64,000 nucleotides of DNA from a virus: positions 22,493 to 86,492 of the IMG/VR virus record IMGVR_UViG_3300042691_028354. One strand, 5' to 3'. A model generated the notes under the pieces. The model did no database searches, was not told the origin of the DNA, and saw only the letters and a program-made list of their open reading frames with translations. The translations under genes were made by a program, and so were the position numbers. Positions 10,034-19,107 of the stretch are shown here, in pieces; position 1 is the first letter of the stretch, and each line of letters starts with the position of its first letter.

Positions 10034-10095
10034 ATACGGAAACGGGAACGACTATACGGATTTACACGTCTTCCCAGTTGAGGGAGTTTCCGTAT
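10034..10095. repeat. Perfect 10-bp inverted repeat downstream of the portal gene
   Basis: ATACGGAAAC (10034-10043) is the exact reverse complement of GTTTCCGTAT (10086-10095). A further TATACGGA occurs between them at about 10053. The 42-nt spacing suggests a long-looped RNA structure or a protein-binding site between portal and protease messages. Confidence 0.4.
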
Positions 10096-12378
10096 TTAGG
10101 ATCGGTATCGCAAGCGACAGCGACACGCAAGACTCAATGACGCTGGTGCCATCGGGTCTCCCGGGAAGCGCAGTGGCATCCCGTTCACCTTGAACGACTG
10201 GCCCATTTGCACGGTCGTCCCATCAAGTGAACGGTGGGCGGGTCTCACCCGATCATCGCGACGGGTTACCCATGTCTTTTCAAGGAGGCCCGAGCGTTGA
10301 CCGGCAAGATAGAGGCCACCATTGAAGGCGCTTTGTCCCTCGATCTGAGAGATTCGGTTGCGGCGACCACCAAGGAGTTCCACGAACACCGCAGCCAATC
10401 CGGCAAGAAGGAGGGCATGGCCCGAGTCAACGCCATCGCTTGCCGCAAGAGTCTTGGCGGCGAAGACGGCAGCGGCAATCTTCTCCTGTGTGGTTGAGTT
10501 TGCCTGCTGGACCCGTTGGGCTTGCTGGTCGGCAAGGCCGGTGAACTCCTCATCGCGAGCGATTTCCGTATTTGTCTTCTCTCCTACGAGAGCGGACGCC
10601 TCGGCCATGATGCCGGCGAGTACGGGAGTTACGTCTTCAGCAGTTTGGCGATTCCAGCCAGGGAGGTCGAAGAGTTGTTCTGTTGTTAGACGACCTTCGG
10701 CGATGGCCTTGCGGGCCTTTGACCCACGGGCCTTCTCCATTACGACGCGCTGCTGGCGCTCATAGAGGCGTTCAAGGGTGCGATCAAGAATCTGCTCCCA
10801 CCGTTCGGTAGCCGTGTCGGCCTTGGTCTCGAAGTCTTCGTCAAAGATCGCCTGTTTCAGCGTCTTTAGTTGTGGTGCATCCGCAGGGGGTCGGCGAGCA
10901 CCGTCTAGGGATGGTGCGGTCGGGTCATTTTCCTGGGCTGCGGGCGCCATGTCCGCCTCATCGACGATGGTGACACCCTCCGGCAATGGCGGTTCAGCCG
11001 AGCCTGCGTCCGGCGGAGCCGGAGCCTCGGCCGGCGCTTCGGGTGCGACCTCGGAGACGCCCTCGGGGAGTGGCTGCTCAGCCGGAGGAGCCCCAGGGTC
11101 GCCCGGCATGGCACCCATGGCTTGCTGCTGCGTGGCGGGATCGACGTAGGGCATCTCGCGTTCGGTGTTACCGATCGGTGCGAGGTTCGGGTTGGCCAGC
11201 ATGGAGTCGGCAAGGTCGGATTCAACTGGATCTCGGCCGGTCCCTGCTCGGTACTCGTTGGCAGTGATCAGGCCGTTGTTGAACTCCTGAAGGAGATACT
11301 GCTCACGCTCCTGCTTAGCGAGAATGAGAATCGGGACATTGGAGTTGTCAAACTCAAACCAAAGTTTGGGGTCAAGGGGATCAAAGCCTCGAGCCAGCAT
11401 CTCAAGATGCGGCTGCATGGTCTCCATCCAAAACACCCGAAGTTCCTCGGCGGCATTTGAGAAGGTCCGTCCACTGGCATTGCCGATGACTGATTCCGGC
11501 ACGCCGAAGGCGGCAAGGATCTCTTCCTTGGTGAGTCGACGCATCTCCACGTAGGCGGCGTCACGAGGATTCGAGCCGGTGTCTACGTAGTCGGCGCCCT
11601 CCTCGGAAGCGATAACGGTGGTGCCACCGGCACGGCCGATGTTGCCTCGGAAGCGGCTTCGGAGTTCTTCTTTGTCCTCTTCGTCCATGTCGCCACGAAC
11701 AACCAGAAGGCCACCGGGGCGGCCGTCGTTGACAAGGAAGTTGCGGTTGTAGAACTTGGCCAGATTCTCGATCTCGATGGCCACGCCGGCAGATTCCATG
11801 GGGGTCATGGACAGGTAGGGATCAAGTGGGTGTGGGTGGCGGAACCAAAGGACCTGCTCGGGCTTGAGGATCGTGCGCTGTCCACTCGGCATCAGCACCT
11901 CGTAGCCAGAGACGAACTTGCGCGGGTCGGGGATCGGACTGGTGTGTTGCGGGGGAAGCAGATGGAGGGCAGTTGGCCTGCCATCACGACCGGAGATGAT
12001 CTCCACGAACGCGCCGCGAGTACTCAGCAACATTTGGGCTGAGAGTCGATGGCGGAAGATGAAACTGTTCTCGCCTGGGTTGGACGCCATGTTGAATAGC
12101 TTGAGAATGCTGGCGTCATCGACGATGGGGCCGACGGGGGAGTTGTTGTTGCGTGCTCTGACTGGGAGGCGAGCCTGATTGCCGGCGATGGCGTCCACGG
12201 CACGGAACAGCCATGTGACGCGCTTCATGCCATCGCGATAGGCCCGTTCGATGTCCCACCCGTCGTGGTAGCCGCGATCTATCGCCAGGGACGGATTCGT
12301 GGAGACGGGCGCGCCATAAGGGATGGCCTTTTGGCCGCCATTGCCAATCCCTTTGTTGTTCGGCGTGTTCCAGCCCAT
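10096..12378 (-). CDS. Portal protein fused to a C-terminal MuF domain
   Basis: This is a 760-aa protein. Residues 1 to about 430 look like an HK97/SPP1-type portal: N-terminal RAYRDGMKRVTW, then LHLLPP and VLWFRHPHP, a long helical stem region, and FGVPESVIG. About 100 residues of Pro/Ala/Glu-rich linker follow. The C-terminus is a MuF domain, with TWVTRRDDRVRPAHRSLDG, then a Pro-Gly-Asp-Pro turn and a terminal CRCRLRYR. MuF proteins are minor head proteins, normally encoded separately after the portal. ATG 12378 overlaps the upstream TGA (TGATG). GTG 12381 is an alternative. It is divergent from the terminase. Confidence 0.9.
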   Translation of the reverse strand: MGWNTPNNKGIGNGGQKAIPYGAPVSTNPSLAIDRGYHDGWDIERAYRDGMKRVTWLFRAVDAIAGNQARLPVRARNNNSPVGPIVDDASILKLFNMASNPGENSFIFRHRLSAQMLLSTRGAFVEIISGRDGRPTALHLLPPQHTSPIPDPRKFVSGYEVLMPSGQRTILKPEQVLWFRHPHPLDPYLSMTPMESAGVAIEIENLAKFYNRNFLVNDGRPGGLLVVRGDMDEEDKEELRSRFRGNIGRAGGTTVIASEEGADYVDTGSNPRDAAYVEMRRLTKEEILAAFGVPESVIGNASGRTFSNAAEELRVFWMETMQPHLEMLARGFDPLDPKLWFEFDNSNVPILILAKQEREQYLLQEFNNGLITANEYRAGTGRDPVESDLADSMLANPNLAPIGNTEREMPYVDPATQQQAMGAMPGDPGAPPAEQPLPEGVSEVAPEAPAEAPAPPDAGSAEPPLPEGVTIVDEADMAPAAQENDPTAPSLDGARRPPADAPQLKTLKQAIFDEDFETKADTATERWEQILDRTLERLYERQQRVVMEKARGSKARKAIAEGRLTTEQLFDLPGWNRQTAEDVTPVLAGIMAEASALVGEKTNTEIARDEEFTGLADQQAQRVQQANSTTQEKIAAAVFAAKTLAASDGVDSGHALLLAGLAAVFVELLGGRRNRISQIEGQSAFNGGLYLAGQRSGLLEKTWVTRRDDRVRPAHRSLDGTTVQMGQSFKVNGMPLRFPGDPMAPASLSLACRCRLRYRS

Positions 12379-12572
12379 CACTCAGCCCCAAGTAGGTAAC
12401 CGACGAATCCACATGTCACGCCTAGCGTGATCCACCCCGCAGGTGGGTAGATCATGGCAACCCCGACGCTAGTAGTAATGATAAATGTCAGCATGAGGGC
12501 GTAGGCCGCAACCGATCGTAAAGTGATGCTAGCGAACAGCATTGCGCGAAGGTTTGAGAGCAGTTTGGTCAT
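12378..12572 (-). CDS. Small two-TM membrane protein
   Basis: A 64-aa protein with two hydrophobic stretches (about residues 18-36 and 40-60) around a short Pro-Pro-Ala-Gly turn, and a basic N-terminus. It is the first gene of the minus-strand head operon and overlaps the portal start by TGATG. Function unknown. A membrane role during head assembly or entry is only a guess. Confidence 0.6.
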   Translation of the reverse strand: MTKLLSNLRAMLFASITLRSVAAYALMLTFIITTSVGVAMIYPPAGWITLGVTCGFVGYLLGAE

Positions 12573-12589
12573 AGACGCATTCCGTGGTC

Positions 12590-12609
12590 GGGCTAAACTA
12601 GATTAGCCC
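12590..12609. promoter_or_regulatory. Palindrome in the divergent head/terminase control region
   Basis: GGGCTAA, a 6-nt centre ACTAGA, then TTAGCCC: perfect 7-bp arms in the middle of the 66-bp gap between two divergent operons. Each strand contains a TAAACT- or TAATCT-like box across the palindrome, so it may be a shared operator or overlapping promoter pair. Confidence 0.5.
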
Positions 12610-12638
12610 TGACTCTAGTAGATGCGCCGGACGACATT

Positions 12639-13952
12639 ATGAGTGAACCAAACTGGCTTGAGGTGCTTGAGTACCTAAAGCCGAAGACACCGCCGTACTG
12701 TCCTGAGCCTCCATCGGTTCAGCAGTTGGTCTTTCTTCGCACGAATGCGATCGAGGGACTGTTCGGCGGAGCGGCCGGAGGTGGCAAGTCAAGCGCACTG
12801 CTCATGGCTGCGTTGCAGTACGTGGAGGTCCCCGGCTACTCGGCGCTGTTGTTTCGTCGCACGCTCGCCGACCTCACTCTGCCCGGCGCACTCATGGACC
12901 GATTCAAGGACTGGATCGGCCCGCACGACGAGATCGGCTGGAACGCCAACACCAACACGGCGACCTTCCCTTCTGGGGCGCGCATCAGTTTCGGATACCT
13001 CAACAACAAAGAGGACTACCTCCGCTACAAGGGCACGGAAGTCCAGTTTGTCGGAATGGACGAAGTCACCGAGATACGCGAGACCGACTACCGGTACCTG
13101 TTCTCTCGTTTGCGCCGACCCTCAAGTGGCCCACTCAGTCGTGTGCCGTTGCGGATGCGGGCGGCCTCGAACCCCGCTCCAAACTGGGTGCGCCAGCGCT
13201 TCATCATTGAAGGGCCATCTAAGGGCCGGATCTTTGTTCCGTCCAAACTGACCGATAATCCTGGCGTCGACGCCGAGTCCTATCGCCGAGCGCTCGCCGA
13301 ACTTGATCCGGTGGAGCGCAAGCGCCTTGAGATGGGCGACTGGTGGGCTACGAGTCTTGGCTCCATGTTCAATCGCGAGGACGTGGTGGTCATTGACCCC
13401 ATGGACGTGCCGGCGAACGTGGACCGGACAACTCGGGTCGTGCGCTTTTGGGACATGGCGGCAACCGAGCCGTCTGCGTCCAACCCCGATCCCGACTGGA
13501 CTGTTGGCACACTGATGATGTTCCACGAGGGCATCGCCTACGTACTTGACGTACGTCGGGTACGGGTGCGCTCCGAGCGGGTTGAAGCCCTTATCGCCGA
13601 AACGGCCGCAGATGACGGCCCACTGGTGTCGGTCCGCATGGAGCAGGAGCCGGGTTCTTCGGGCAAGGCTCTGATTGACCAGTACGCCCGCTACGTGCTT
13701 CCTGGCTTTGACGTTCAGGGCATCCGAGCAACCGGTGACAAGGTCAGTCGAGCTCGCCCATTTGCCTCAGCAATGGCGAACGGCAACGTGCGCGTGGTGG
13801 CTGCCAGTTGGCTCAGCGATTGGCTTGACGAGTTCACATCGTTCCCGGAGTCATCGTTCCATGACGATCAGGTTGACTCCGCCGTTGGTGCGTTCACGTT
13901 CTTGACAGGACTTGGTATGCCTCAGAGAAAACGCGCTACGCTTATCGTCTGA
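12639..13952 (+). CDS. terL: Terminase large subunit
   Basis: A 437-aa packaging motor. The ATPase Walker A is GGAAGGGKSS at residues 43-52, and Walker B is VQFVGMDEVTE. The C-terminal RNase H-like nuclease starts at RFWDMAATE, with further acidic residues in RMEQEP and the closing HDDQVDSA. Length is in the usual range. It pumps DNA through the portal, which here is encoded on the opposite strand. No small terminase is recognised next to it. The start lacks a clear Shine-Dalgarno site. Confidence 0.93.
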   Translation: MSEPNWLEVLEYLKPKTPPYCPEPPSVQQLVFLRTNAIEGLFGGAAGGGKSSALLMAALQYVEVPGYSALLFRRTLADLTLPGALMDRFKDWIGPHDEIGWNANTNTATFPSGARISFGYLNNKEDYLRYKGTEVQFVGMDEVTEIRETDYRYLFSRLRRPSSGPLSRVPLRMRAASNPAPNWVRQRFIIEGPSKGRIFVPSKLTDNPGVDAESYRRALAELDPVERKRLEMGDWWATSLGSMFNREDVVVIDPMDVPANVDRTTRVVRFWDMAATEPSASNPDPDWTVGTLMMFHEGIAYVLDVRRVRVRSERVEALIAETAADDGPLVSVRMEQEPGSSGKALIDQYARYVLPGFDVQGIRATGDKVSRARPFASAMANGNVRVVAASWLSDWLDEFTSFPESSFHDDQVDSAVGAFTFLTGLGMPQRKRATLIV

Positions 13953-14009
13953 GTCGGGTACAGTACGACTCAGTATCCTTACCTAGCCAACAACAGGAGG
14001 TCTGCGCCT

Positions 14010-14498
14010 ATGCAGACGTCACAGCGTCCCGAACTCGAGGACGGCCTTCTTGCCCTTTACGAGGCCATCAATGGCCGACTGAAGGAAGGCGACATGGACA
14101 ATGTCGCTGAGGCCTTGTTCTTCCTGAGTCGAATCAAACGCGAGATCACTGAACTCTTTGATCAAACCCAAGCGAAACTTGTCGATCTGATGGGCGACGA
14201 GCCCGAGATCACCAGTCGCAACGTCAACTACGAGAAGAAGCAAGGCGCTCCTCGTAAGTCTTGGAACCACAAGGATCTTGGACAACTGGTCGCTGATCGC
14301 ATTGTGGACATGTCCATTGACATGGACACCGGTGAGGTCATGAAGTCAACCAACGAGATGCTCACCCAGATGCTTACCTACTGCGGAGTTTCGTACTGGC
14401 GAGTGAAGGAACTCAACAAGATCGGCATCAACGCTGACCGCTTCTGTGAAGTCGGCGAACCGAAGACATCAATCATCATCCACGCCAACGAGGAGTAG
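14010..14498 (+). CDS. Hypothetical protein upstream of Rad52-like gene
   Basis: A 162-aa, mostly helical and charged protein with no recognised domain. A strong AGGAGG site lies upstream of the ATG, and it ends 2 nt before the Rad52-like gene, so the two are likely co-translated. The sequence ACTCAGTAT at 13968-13976 in the gap resembles an element seen in other intergenic regions. A recombination accessory role is inferred from position. Confidence 0.75.
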   Translation: MQTSQRPELEDGLLALYEAINGRLKEGDMDNVAEALFFLSRIKREITELFDQTQAKLVDLMGDEPEITSRNVNYEKKQGAPRKSWNHKDLGQLVADRIVDMSIDMDTGEVMKSTNEMLTQMLTYCGVSYWRVKELNKIGINADRFCEVGEPKTSIIIHANEE

Positions 14499-14500
14499 AC

Positions 14501-15211
14501 ATGGCAATCACACCACGACAAGAACCCGATTACGACAAGATCATGGCTGATCTCGCAGAGCCGTTCCCGCCGGAACTGCTCAAGGTCAACAAGGCTAAGG
14601 GCGGTCTTACGTACGTCCCGGTGGCCGAAGTCATCGCCCGACTCAACCGAGTCCTGGGCGTCACCGGATGGAACACTCAGGTGGTTGACACCTGGCGCGA
14701 ACCCGATCACGCCGACTGGGTCCTTGCTCGCGTCAAGCTCACTGTGTACATCGGTGATCGCATCATTGAGCGCGAGGGCATCGGCGGCCAGCAGGTGAAG
14801 TACAGGAAGACCGGCGATGTCGTCGACCTCGGCGATGAGTACAAGGGTGCTGTCTCCGACGCCCTCAAGAAGGCAGCACAGAGCCTTGGCGTAGCCCTTG
14901 ACCTTGCACGTTCCGAAGAGGCCCTTGCTTACGACGACGCGATCTACGAGTCGCTTCCCGCTGCCGAACCTTCCCCAAGTGCTGGATTGTTCGGAGTCCT
15001 GAAGGAGCATCTCGGCACCATGGATCCCAACGCTAAAGAGGCGTTCAAGGCGTGGTGGGCCGAGACTTTCCCCGATGAGCGTTCTCCTGGCACCGGCACC
15101 GACGTACAGCGCCTCAATGACGCCATTGCTCAGGCCGTGGCCATCAAACTTGGAGCCGATTCCGTCGGACCCGTCACTCGTGATGGTGAGCCGATGGAGG
15201 ATGCCGCCTAA
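14501..15211 (+). CDS. Rad52/Rad22-family single-strand annealing protein
   Basis: A 236-aa protein. The first 140 residues carry the Rad52/Rad22 pattern: a KGGLTYVPVAEVIARLN-type stretch, GVTGWNTQVV, the strands VKLTVYIGDRIIEREG, and ALKKAAQSLGVAL at the domain end. The C-terminal third is variable and acidic. Such phage proteins anneal homologous single strands. It is followed by a nuclease gene overlapping by TAATG, which is the classic annealase plus exonuclease pair. Confidence 0.85.
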   Translation: MAITPRQEPDYDKIMADLAEPFPPELLKVNKAKGGLTYVPVAEVIARLNRVLGVTGWNTQVVDTWREPDHADWVLARVKLTVYIGDRIIEREGIGGQQVKYRKTGDVVDLGDEYKGAVSDALKKAAQSLGVALDLARSEEALAYDDAIYESLPAAEPSPSAGLFGVLKEHLGTMDPNAKEAFKAWWAETFPDERSPGTGTDVQRLNDAIAQAVAIKLGADSVGPVTRDGEPMEDAA

Positions 15212-16002
15212 TGCAGGTAACTGGCGAACCATGTCAGGCGCCGGCACACCTGTCGCCGTCGTCCATCGGCACGTGGCAACAGTGTCCACTCAAGTTCCGC
15301 TACGGCCGGATTGAGAAACTGCCCGAGCCGTCCACCGAAGCCCAACTCATGGGCAACTTTGTCCACGAAGTTCTTGAGCACTTCTACGAGAAGTCAACCG
15401 AAGAGCGCACTCAGGTAACGGCTCGCGCTCTTGCTGCGCAGCGCTGGGATGCCGAGTGGGCCGAGAAGGTTCAGGAACTCAACCTCTCACCCGAAGGATT
15501 ACATCGCTTCCGCTGGCAATCGTGGTGGTGCATTGAAGCGCTGTGGGAACTCGAGGATCCTCAGGTCCTCCAGCCGGCAGCGGTCGAGCAGCGCCTCACG
15601 ATGCAGGTCGATGAAGCGAAGGTGCTTGGCATCGTGGATCGCTACAACTACAACGAGCAGGGTCGTATTGTCGTGTCGGACTACAAGACTGGCAAGAAGC
15701 CGCGCCAGCGCTATGAAGCCGAGAAGCGCTTTCAGTTGCTCGTGTACACCGACATGCTTCAGCAGCATCTTGACGCTGAGGTTGCTGTCGCTGAACTGCT
15801 GTACCTGAAGGAAAAAGTGAAGTGGGCCATTGAACCCACGAAAACCGAACTGACGCGTATGCGTACTACTGTTGTACGAGTATGGAACGAGCTACAGCAG
15901 GCGTGCATTACCGGCACGTTTGAAGCCAAGCGTGGAATCCTCTGCGATTGGTGTAGCTACAAGACCTTCTGTCCTGCTTGGCAACACTCTTATGCTCCCT
16001 GA
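15211..16002 (+). CDS. RecB/Cas4-like PD-(D/E)XK nuclease with Fe-S cysteines
   Basis: A 263-aa protein. The N-terminal LSPSSIGTWQQCPLKFRYG is typical of the PD-(D/E)XK group in Cas4/AddB-type nucleases. The nuclease core has GNFVHEVLE (His), GIVDRYNY (Asp) and VVSDYKTGK (Asp and Lys), then a Gln in the RFQLLVYTDML helix. The C-terminal CDWCSYKTFC with the first Cys gives a four-Cys set expected for a 4Fe-4S cluster. Probably resects DNA for the Rad52-like annealer just upstream. Confidence 0.88.
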   Translation: MQVTGEPCQAPAHLSPSSIGTWQQCPLKFRYGRIEKLPEPSTEAQLMGNFVHEVLEHFYEKSTEERTQVTARALAAQRWDAEWAEKVQELNLSPEGLHRFRWQSWWCIEALWELEDPQVLQPAAVEQRLTMQVDEAKVLGIVDRYNYNEQGRIVVSDYKTGKKPRQRYEAEKRFQLLVYTDMLQQHLDAEVAVAELLYLKEKVKWAIEPTKTELTRMRTTVVRVWNELQQACITGTFEAKRGILCDWCSYKTFCPAWQHSYAP

Positions 16003-16492
16003 TGAACCCTTCGCCAGACTCGTCGCTGATGACGTGAAGAACAAGGTCTCTGCCTCACAGGCGGAGTACCTTAGGCTTCCCGAGAATCGAGAGCGCTGGA
16101 GTCAGCACCTTCAGGCCCTTGTACGAAACCTCAACTCTCAACTTGAGGACCTCTCGGAACGGGAGCGACAGGAGATCGGTCGCTACGAGATGCTCGGAGC
16201 TGACGGGGTTCGCCTCATGGCGGAGATCCAAACCGAGCTCGAAGATCGCCGACGCAAGATCGGTCGTTTCCGCTTCTACGTCGAAGCGCGCCTTGACGAA
16301 GTTGACCGCCTTATCGCAGTGACCAGTGATGACCCGGTTGAGCAAGGGCGCTCCATTGACCTTGTCCGTTCGGCAATCATCCGCCACCGAGAGATCATTG
16401 TCGGCAACGACTTTGACTACAGCGAAGTTGACGAAGCGCTGTGGGCGACCCTCGAGGGCAAGTGGTTGTTTGACGACCTGGTCCTGGACTAG
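15992..16492 (+). CDS. Hypothetical coiled-coil protein
   Basis: A 166-aa helical protein rich in Arg/Glu, with probable coiled coil around residues 30-100. ATG 15992 overlaps the end of the nuclease gene by 11 nt. An upstream extension of the frame exists but would lie inside the nuclease gene. No family recognised. It sits in the recombination operon. Confidence 0.65.
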   Translation: MLPDEPFARLVADDVKNKVSASQAEYLRLPENRERWSQHLQALVRNLNSQLEDLSERERQEIGRYEMLGADGVRLMAEIQTELEDRRRKIGRFRFYVEARLDEVDRLIAVTSDDPVEQGRSIDLVRSAIIRHREIIVGNDFDYSEVDEALWATLEGKWLFDDLVLD

Positions 16493-16494
16493 CC

Positions 16495-17586
16495 ATGCGG
16501 CGCCAAACGAAGCGCCAAGTGATCAAGGTCGGCGTCGCAACGACTGACTGGTCAGGTTCCATAACCGACTCACGTGGCTGGCCGGCCCTCGGAGGCGCTG
16601 GTTGGGTTCGCTTTGGTCAACAGAAGCGTCACCTCAAGAACCATGTCGTCATCGGCAACCTCGCCGTGGTCGGTGGTCGCTTGGCCGTCTACACCCCCGA
16701 TCAACGCCTTCATGCCGACTGTGACGTTGTAGTCCTTCAGCGATACATGGACGACTGGGTTCCCGAAGCAGTGGCCCGTGCCGTAGCCGGCGGCCAGATT
16801 GTGATCAACGATGTCGATGACTGGTTCTGGGGAATCCACCCCAAGAACCAAGCAGCCAAACTTGTTGATCCCGAACTGAACAAGACCTCCAACATTGATC
16901 ACTACCGAGACACACTCAGTGCATCGACTGTCGTGACGTGCTCCACGCCGTTCTTGGCTGAACGCATTGGCGAGTTCGGCATTGAAACCAAAGTAATCCG
17001 AAACGGCGTTGCTACAACAATGTTTCGCGAGCGGCTCCACAAGACTGGACGCCCGATCATTGGATGGACCGGCTCAACAGCGCATCGCTCCGGCGACCTT
17101 GGCGTCTTTGCCAAAGTTGTTCCATTGATTGAAGGCAACTCGCGCTTTCATCACACCGGCTCGTATGAAAAGTACCCAGCATTCGCCAAGGAAATCGGCG
17201 TGCTGCCGGCGCGAGTGTCCACACTTCCGATGCTTGCCCCAGAGGACTATCCACTCGGATTGGCCTTCGACGTCGGTATCGTCCCATTGACTGACATCGA
17301 GTTCAACAAGGCCAAGAGCTACATCAAGGGTCTTGAATACGCAGCAGCGTCGATCCCGTTCATCGCATCTCCATCGCCCGAGTACGTGCATCTCCATAAA
17401 GAGACTGGCATCGGGCGGATTGCAGAAACCCCGCAAGAGTGGGCTGCACATCTCAACGAACTGCGAGACCCGGAACTGCGCACAAAGGAAGCCCGTCGAT
17501 CACGGATGGCGGTTCGCGACAACGGCCTTGATGCCCTGGCTGCTGCGCGCTCATGGGATTCACTGTTTTGGGAGTTACACCAGTGA
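16495..17586 (+). CDS. GT4-type glycosyltransferase
   Basis: A 363-aa protein resembling group 1 glycosyltransferases. The N-terminal part has Gly-rich GGAGWVRFGQQ and VVVLQRYMDD, then VTCSTPFLAERI and VIRNGVATTMF. The C-terminal Rossmann half has PIIGWTGSTAHRSGDL, VGIVPL and a KGLEYAAASIPFIAS donor-binding-like stretch. The acceptor is unknown and could be DNA, a virion protein or a host surface sugar. It follows the recombination genes by 2 nt. Confidence 0.8.
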   Translation: MRRQTKRQVIKVGVATTDWSGSITDSRGWPALGGAGWVRFGQQKRHLKNHVVIGNLAVVGGRLAVYTPDQRLHADCDVVVLQRYMDDWVPEAVARAVAGGQIVINDVDDWFWGIHPKNQAAKLVDPELNKTSNIDHYRDTLSASTVVTCSTPFLAERIGEFGIETKVIRNGVATTMFRERLHKTGRPIIGWTGSTAHRSGDLGVFAKVVPLIEGNSRFHHTGSYEKYPAFAKEIGVLPARVSTLPMLAPEDYPLGLAFDVGIVPLTDIEFNKAKSYIKGLEYAAASIPFIASPSPEYVHLHKETGIGRIAETPQEWAAHLNELRDPELRTKEARRSRMAVRDNGLDALAAARSWDSLFWELHQ

Positions 17587-17885
17587 GGCATCGTTCCAAG
17601 AAGAAAGAAGCCGAGTACCGCCTGCGTCGCCCCTTGGTCGAGCGAATGCTCACCGAGCAGCCGTGGTGCCAGGCATGTCCAGTCTTTGCTGAACATGACG
17701 AGAAGGTCACTTACGTTCGCAACCGGTCCTGCGATGTACACGAACTGAAGCGCCGCAGCCAGGGTGGCTCGATCCTTGATGAGGACAACTGCATCACGGT
17801 GTGTCGGCCGTGTCACCGCCGGATCGGCAACTACCCACAACTTGCTGTTGATCTTGGTTTGGCCCGTTGGTCCTGGGAGGACTAG
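17583..17885 (+). CDS. HNH endonuclease
   Basis: A 100-aa protein starting at GTG that overlaps the preceding TGA (GTGA). A CQAC pair, the DVHELKRRSQGG core, DEDNCITVC and CRPCHRRIG form an HNH fold with two Cys pairs for structural zinc. Small HNH proteins near a terminase often assist DNA packaging cuts, and terminase is 4 kb upstream on the same strand. It overlaps the convergent GNAT gene by 4 nt. Confidence 0.88.
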   Translation: MRHRSKKKEAEYRLRRPLVERMLTEQPWCQACPVFAEHDEKVTYVRNRSCDVHELKRRSQGGSILDEDNCITVCRPCHRRIGNYPQLAVDLGLARWSWED

Positions 17886-18499
17886 GAGTTTTGGGTGTCC
17901 ATGGGGGAGTACGAACCAACTCGTTGGCTTAGACGCGCTGAGTGATTCCACTGAGAGGCCAGCGCTGCGCCGTCATCGGTGAGGTGTCCGCCCCCGTTGA
18001 GATAGCCGTCGGTGCGACTCGCAACCACCAGCGCATCGGCCACGTTGATGAGCTTGACGGCCAGGCCGCGGCGTCGGAACTCGTTGGCAACATAGATCTG
18101 TTCAATCGTCGCATCCGAACGACGCCACTTGATGGCGGCTACCTGATCGGCTGCGGTCTTGCCGGTCAGACGGAACTGGTCAGCGTCAAGCACTGTTCCG
18201 TCGGTGAAACGCTTGTCGGCAAATGCCATCAGAGCGGCGACGCCACCGATCATGTCGTTGTAGTTGATCAGTAGATACCAAAGACTTGGTGCCTTGGGCA
18301 GGTGGGCGTGGTCAACGTGAACCGTCAGGTGCTGACCATTGAGTGACACTCGGGAGAACGGATCCGCCCCCGTGGGTCTGACGTTGGACTCAATCGTGGA
18401 TGGGTGGGGATGCTCGTCGGTCGCAAACGACTCGACTGCATTCCATCCGTCCATGAGTGAATCGGAACGCCAAAACCACAGGGTCGGGTAGTCCGGCAT
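17882..18499 (-). CDS. GNAT-like acetyltransferase
   Basis: A 205-aa protein. The C-terminal half has the GNAT acetyl-CoA pattern: strand AAIKW, strand IEQIYVANEFRRRGLAVKL with R-R-x-G-L-A, then a helix. The N-terminal half is unrecognised. Its start overlaps the upstream stop by TAATG, so both genes on this short minus-strand island are co-translated. Substrate unknown. Confidence 0.72.
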   Translation of the reverse strand: MPDYPTLWFWRSDSLMDGWNAVESFATDEHPHPSTIESNVRPTGADPFSRVSLNGQHLTVHVDHAHLPKAPSLWYLLINYNDMIGGVAALMAFADKRFTDGTVLDADQFRLTGKTAADQVAAIKWRRSDATIEQIYVANEFRRRGLAVKLINVADALVVASRTDGYLNGGGHLTDDGAALASQWNHSARLSQRVGSYSPMDTQNS

Positions 18500-19008
18500 T
18501 AGACGTTCGGGCTTGACCCGGTGTAAGAGATGGCGATTGTCACCTTTGCTGCGGTGAGGTCGTAGGTCTCGAAGTCGCCACCGTCACTGCTCACGTAGAG
18601 CATGAGGTACTCATCGGGATCCATCTGTGCCACGTTGCCGACGTAGTCCGTGGTTGACCACCACGAGGCTTCTTCGACTGGGACTGAAACATTGCTGGTC
18701 CAGTCGCCCTGTCCGCAGTTGACGGTTGGCTTCTCGTTGTCACCGAAGAACGGGACGATGTCTTCGTAGTAGGCGGGGTCGTCGACGCCAACTGACTTGC
18801 GACCCTTCATGGCCCCAAGTTCCCAAATGCGGTCCCAGTCGGTTGCGTCGGGGCCTTCTCCGCGCATTTCACCGTTCACGGTGAACTTGACGCCGGTGAC
18901 GATGACTTTCTGAGGAAATGAGACAAGGCAGTAGTAGTCACCACTGCCGTTCTCGTCAACGCCGTCAATGTCGACACTGAGAATGGAATCTGGAATGATG
19001 CCTGACAT
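18499..19008 (-). CDS. Hypothetical beta-rich protein
   Basis: A 169-aa protein, strand- and aromatic-rich (Trp, Tyr, Asp) like an extracellular or virion domain, with few Lys. ATG 19008 follows AGAAAGAGAG. An upstream in-frame start at 19044 lacks a site. First gene of a two-gene minus-strand unit that diverges from the RuvC-like gene. Function unknown. Confidence 0.65.
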   Translation of the reverse strand: MSGIIPDSILSVDIDGVDENGSGDYYCLVSFPQKVIVTGVKFTVNGEMRGEGPDATDWDRIWELGAMKGRKSVGVDDPAYYEDIVPFFGDNEKPTVNCGQGDWTSNVSVPVEEASWWSTTDYVGNVAQMDPDEYLMLYVSSDGGDFETYDLTAAKVTIAISYTGSSPNV

Positions 19009-19095
19009 GGTCTCTCTTTCTGTTGGGAAGAACCAACTGACCAAGATAGAACTTGAATCATCCGTCTACCCGTAAGTTGTGAGTGTCAAACAATG

Positions 19096-19101
19096 TAGCC
19101 T
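19096..19101 (+). promoter_or_regulatory. -10-like box TAGCCT, possibly leaderless
   Basis: TAGCCT ends 6 nt before GTG 19108, and no Shine-Dalgarno site is present. The expected transcription start coincides with the start codon. No convincing -35. Confidence 0.35.
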
Positions 19102-19107
19102 GACGGT

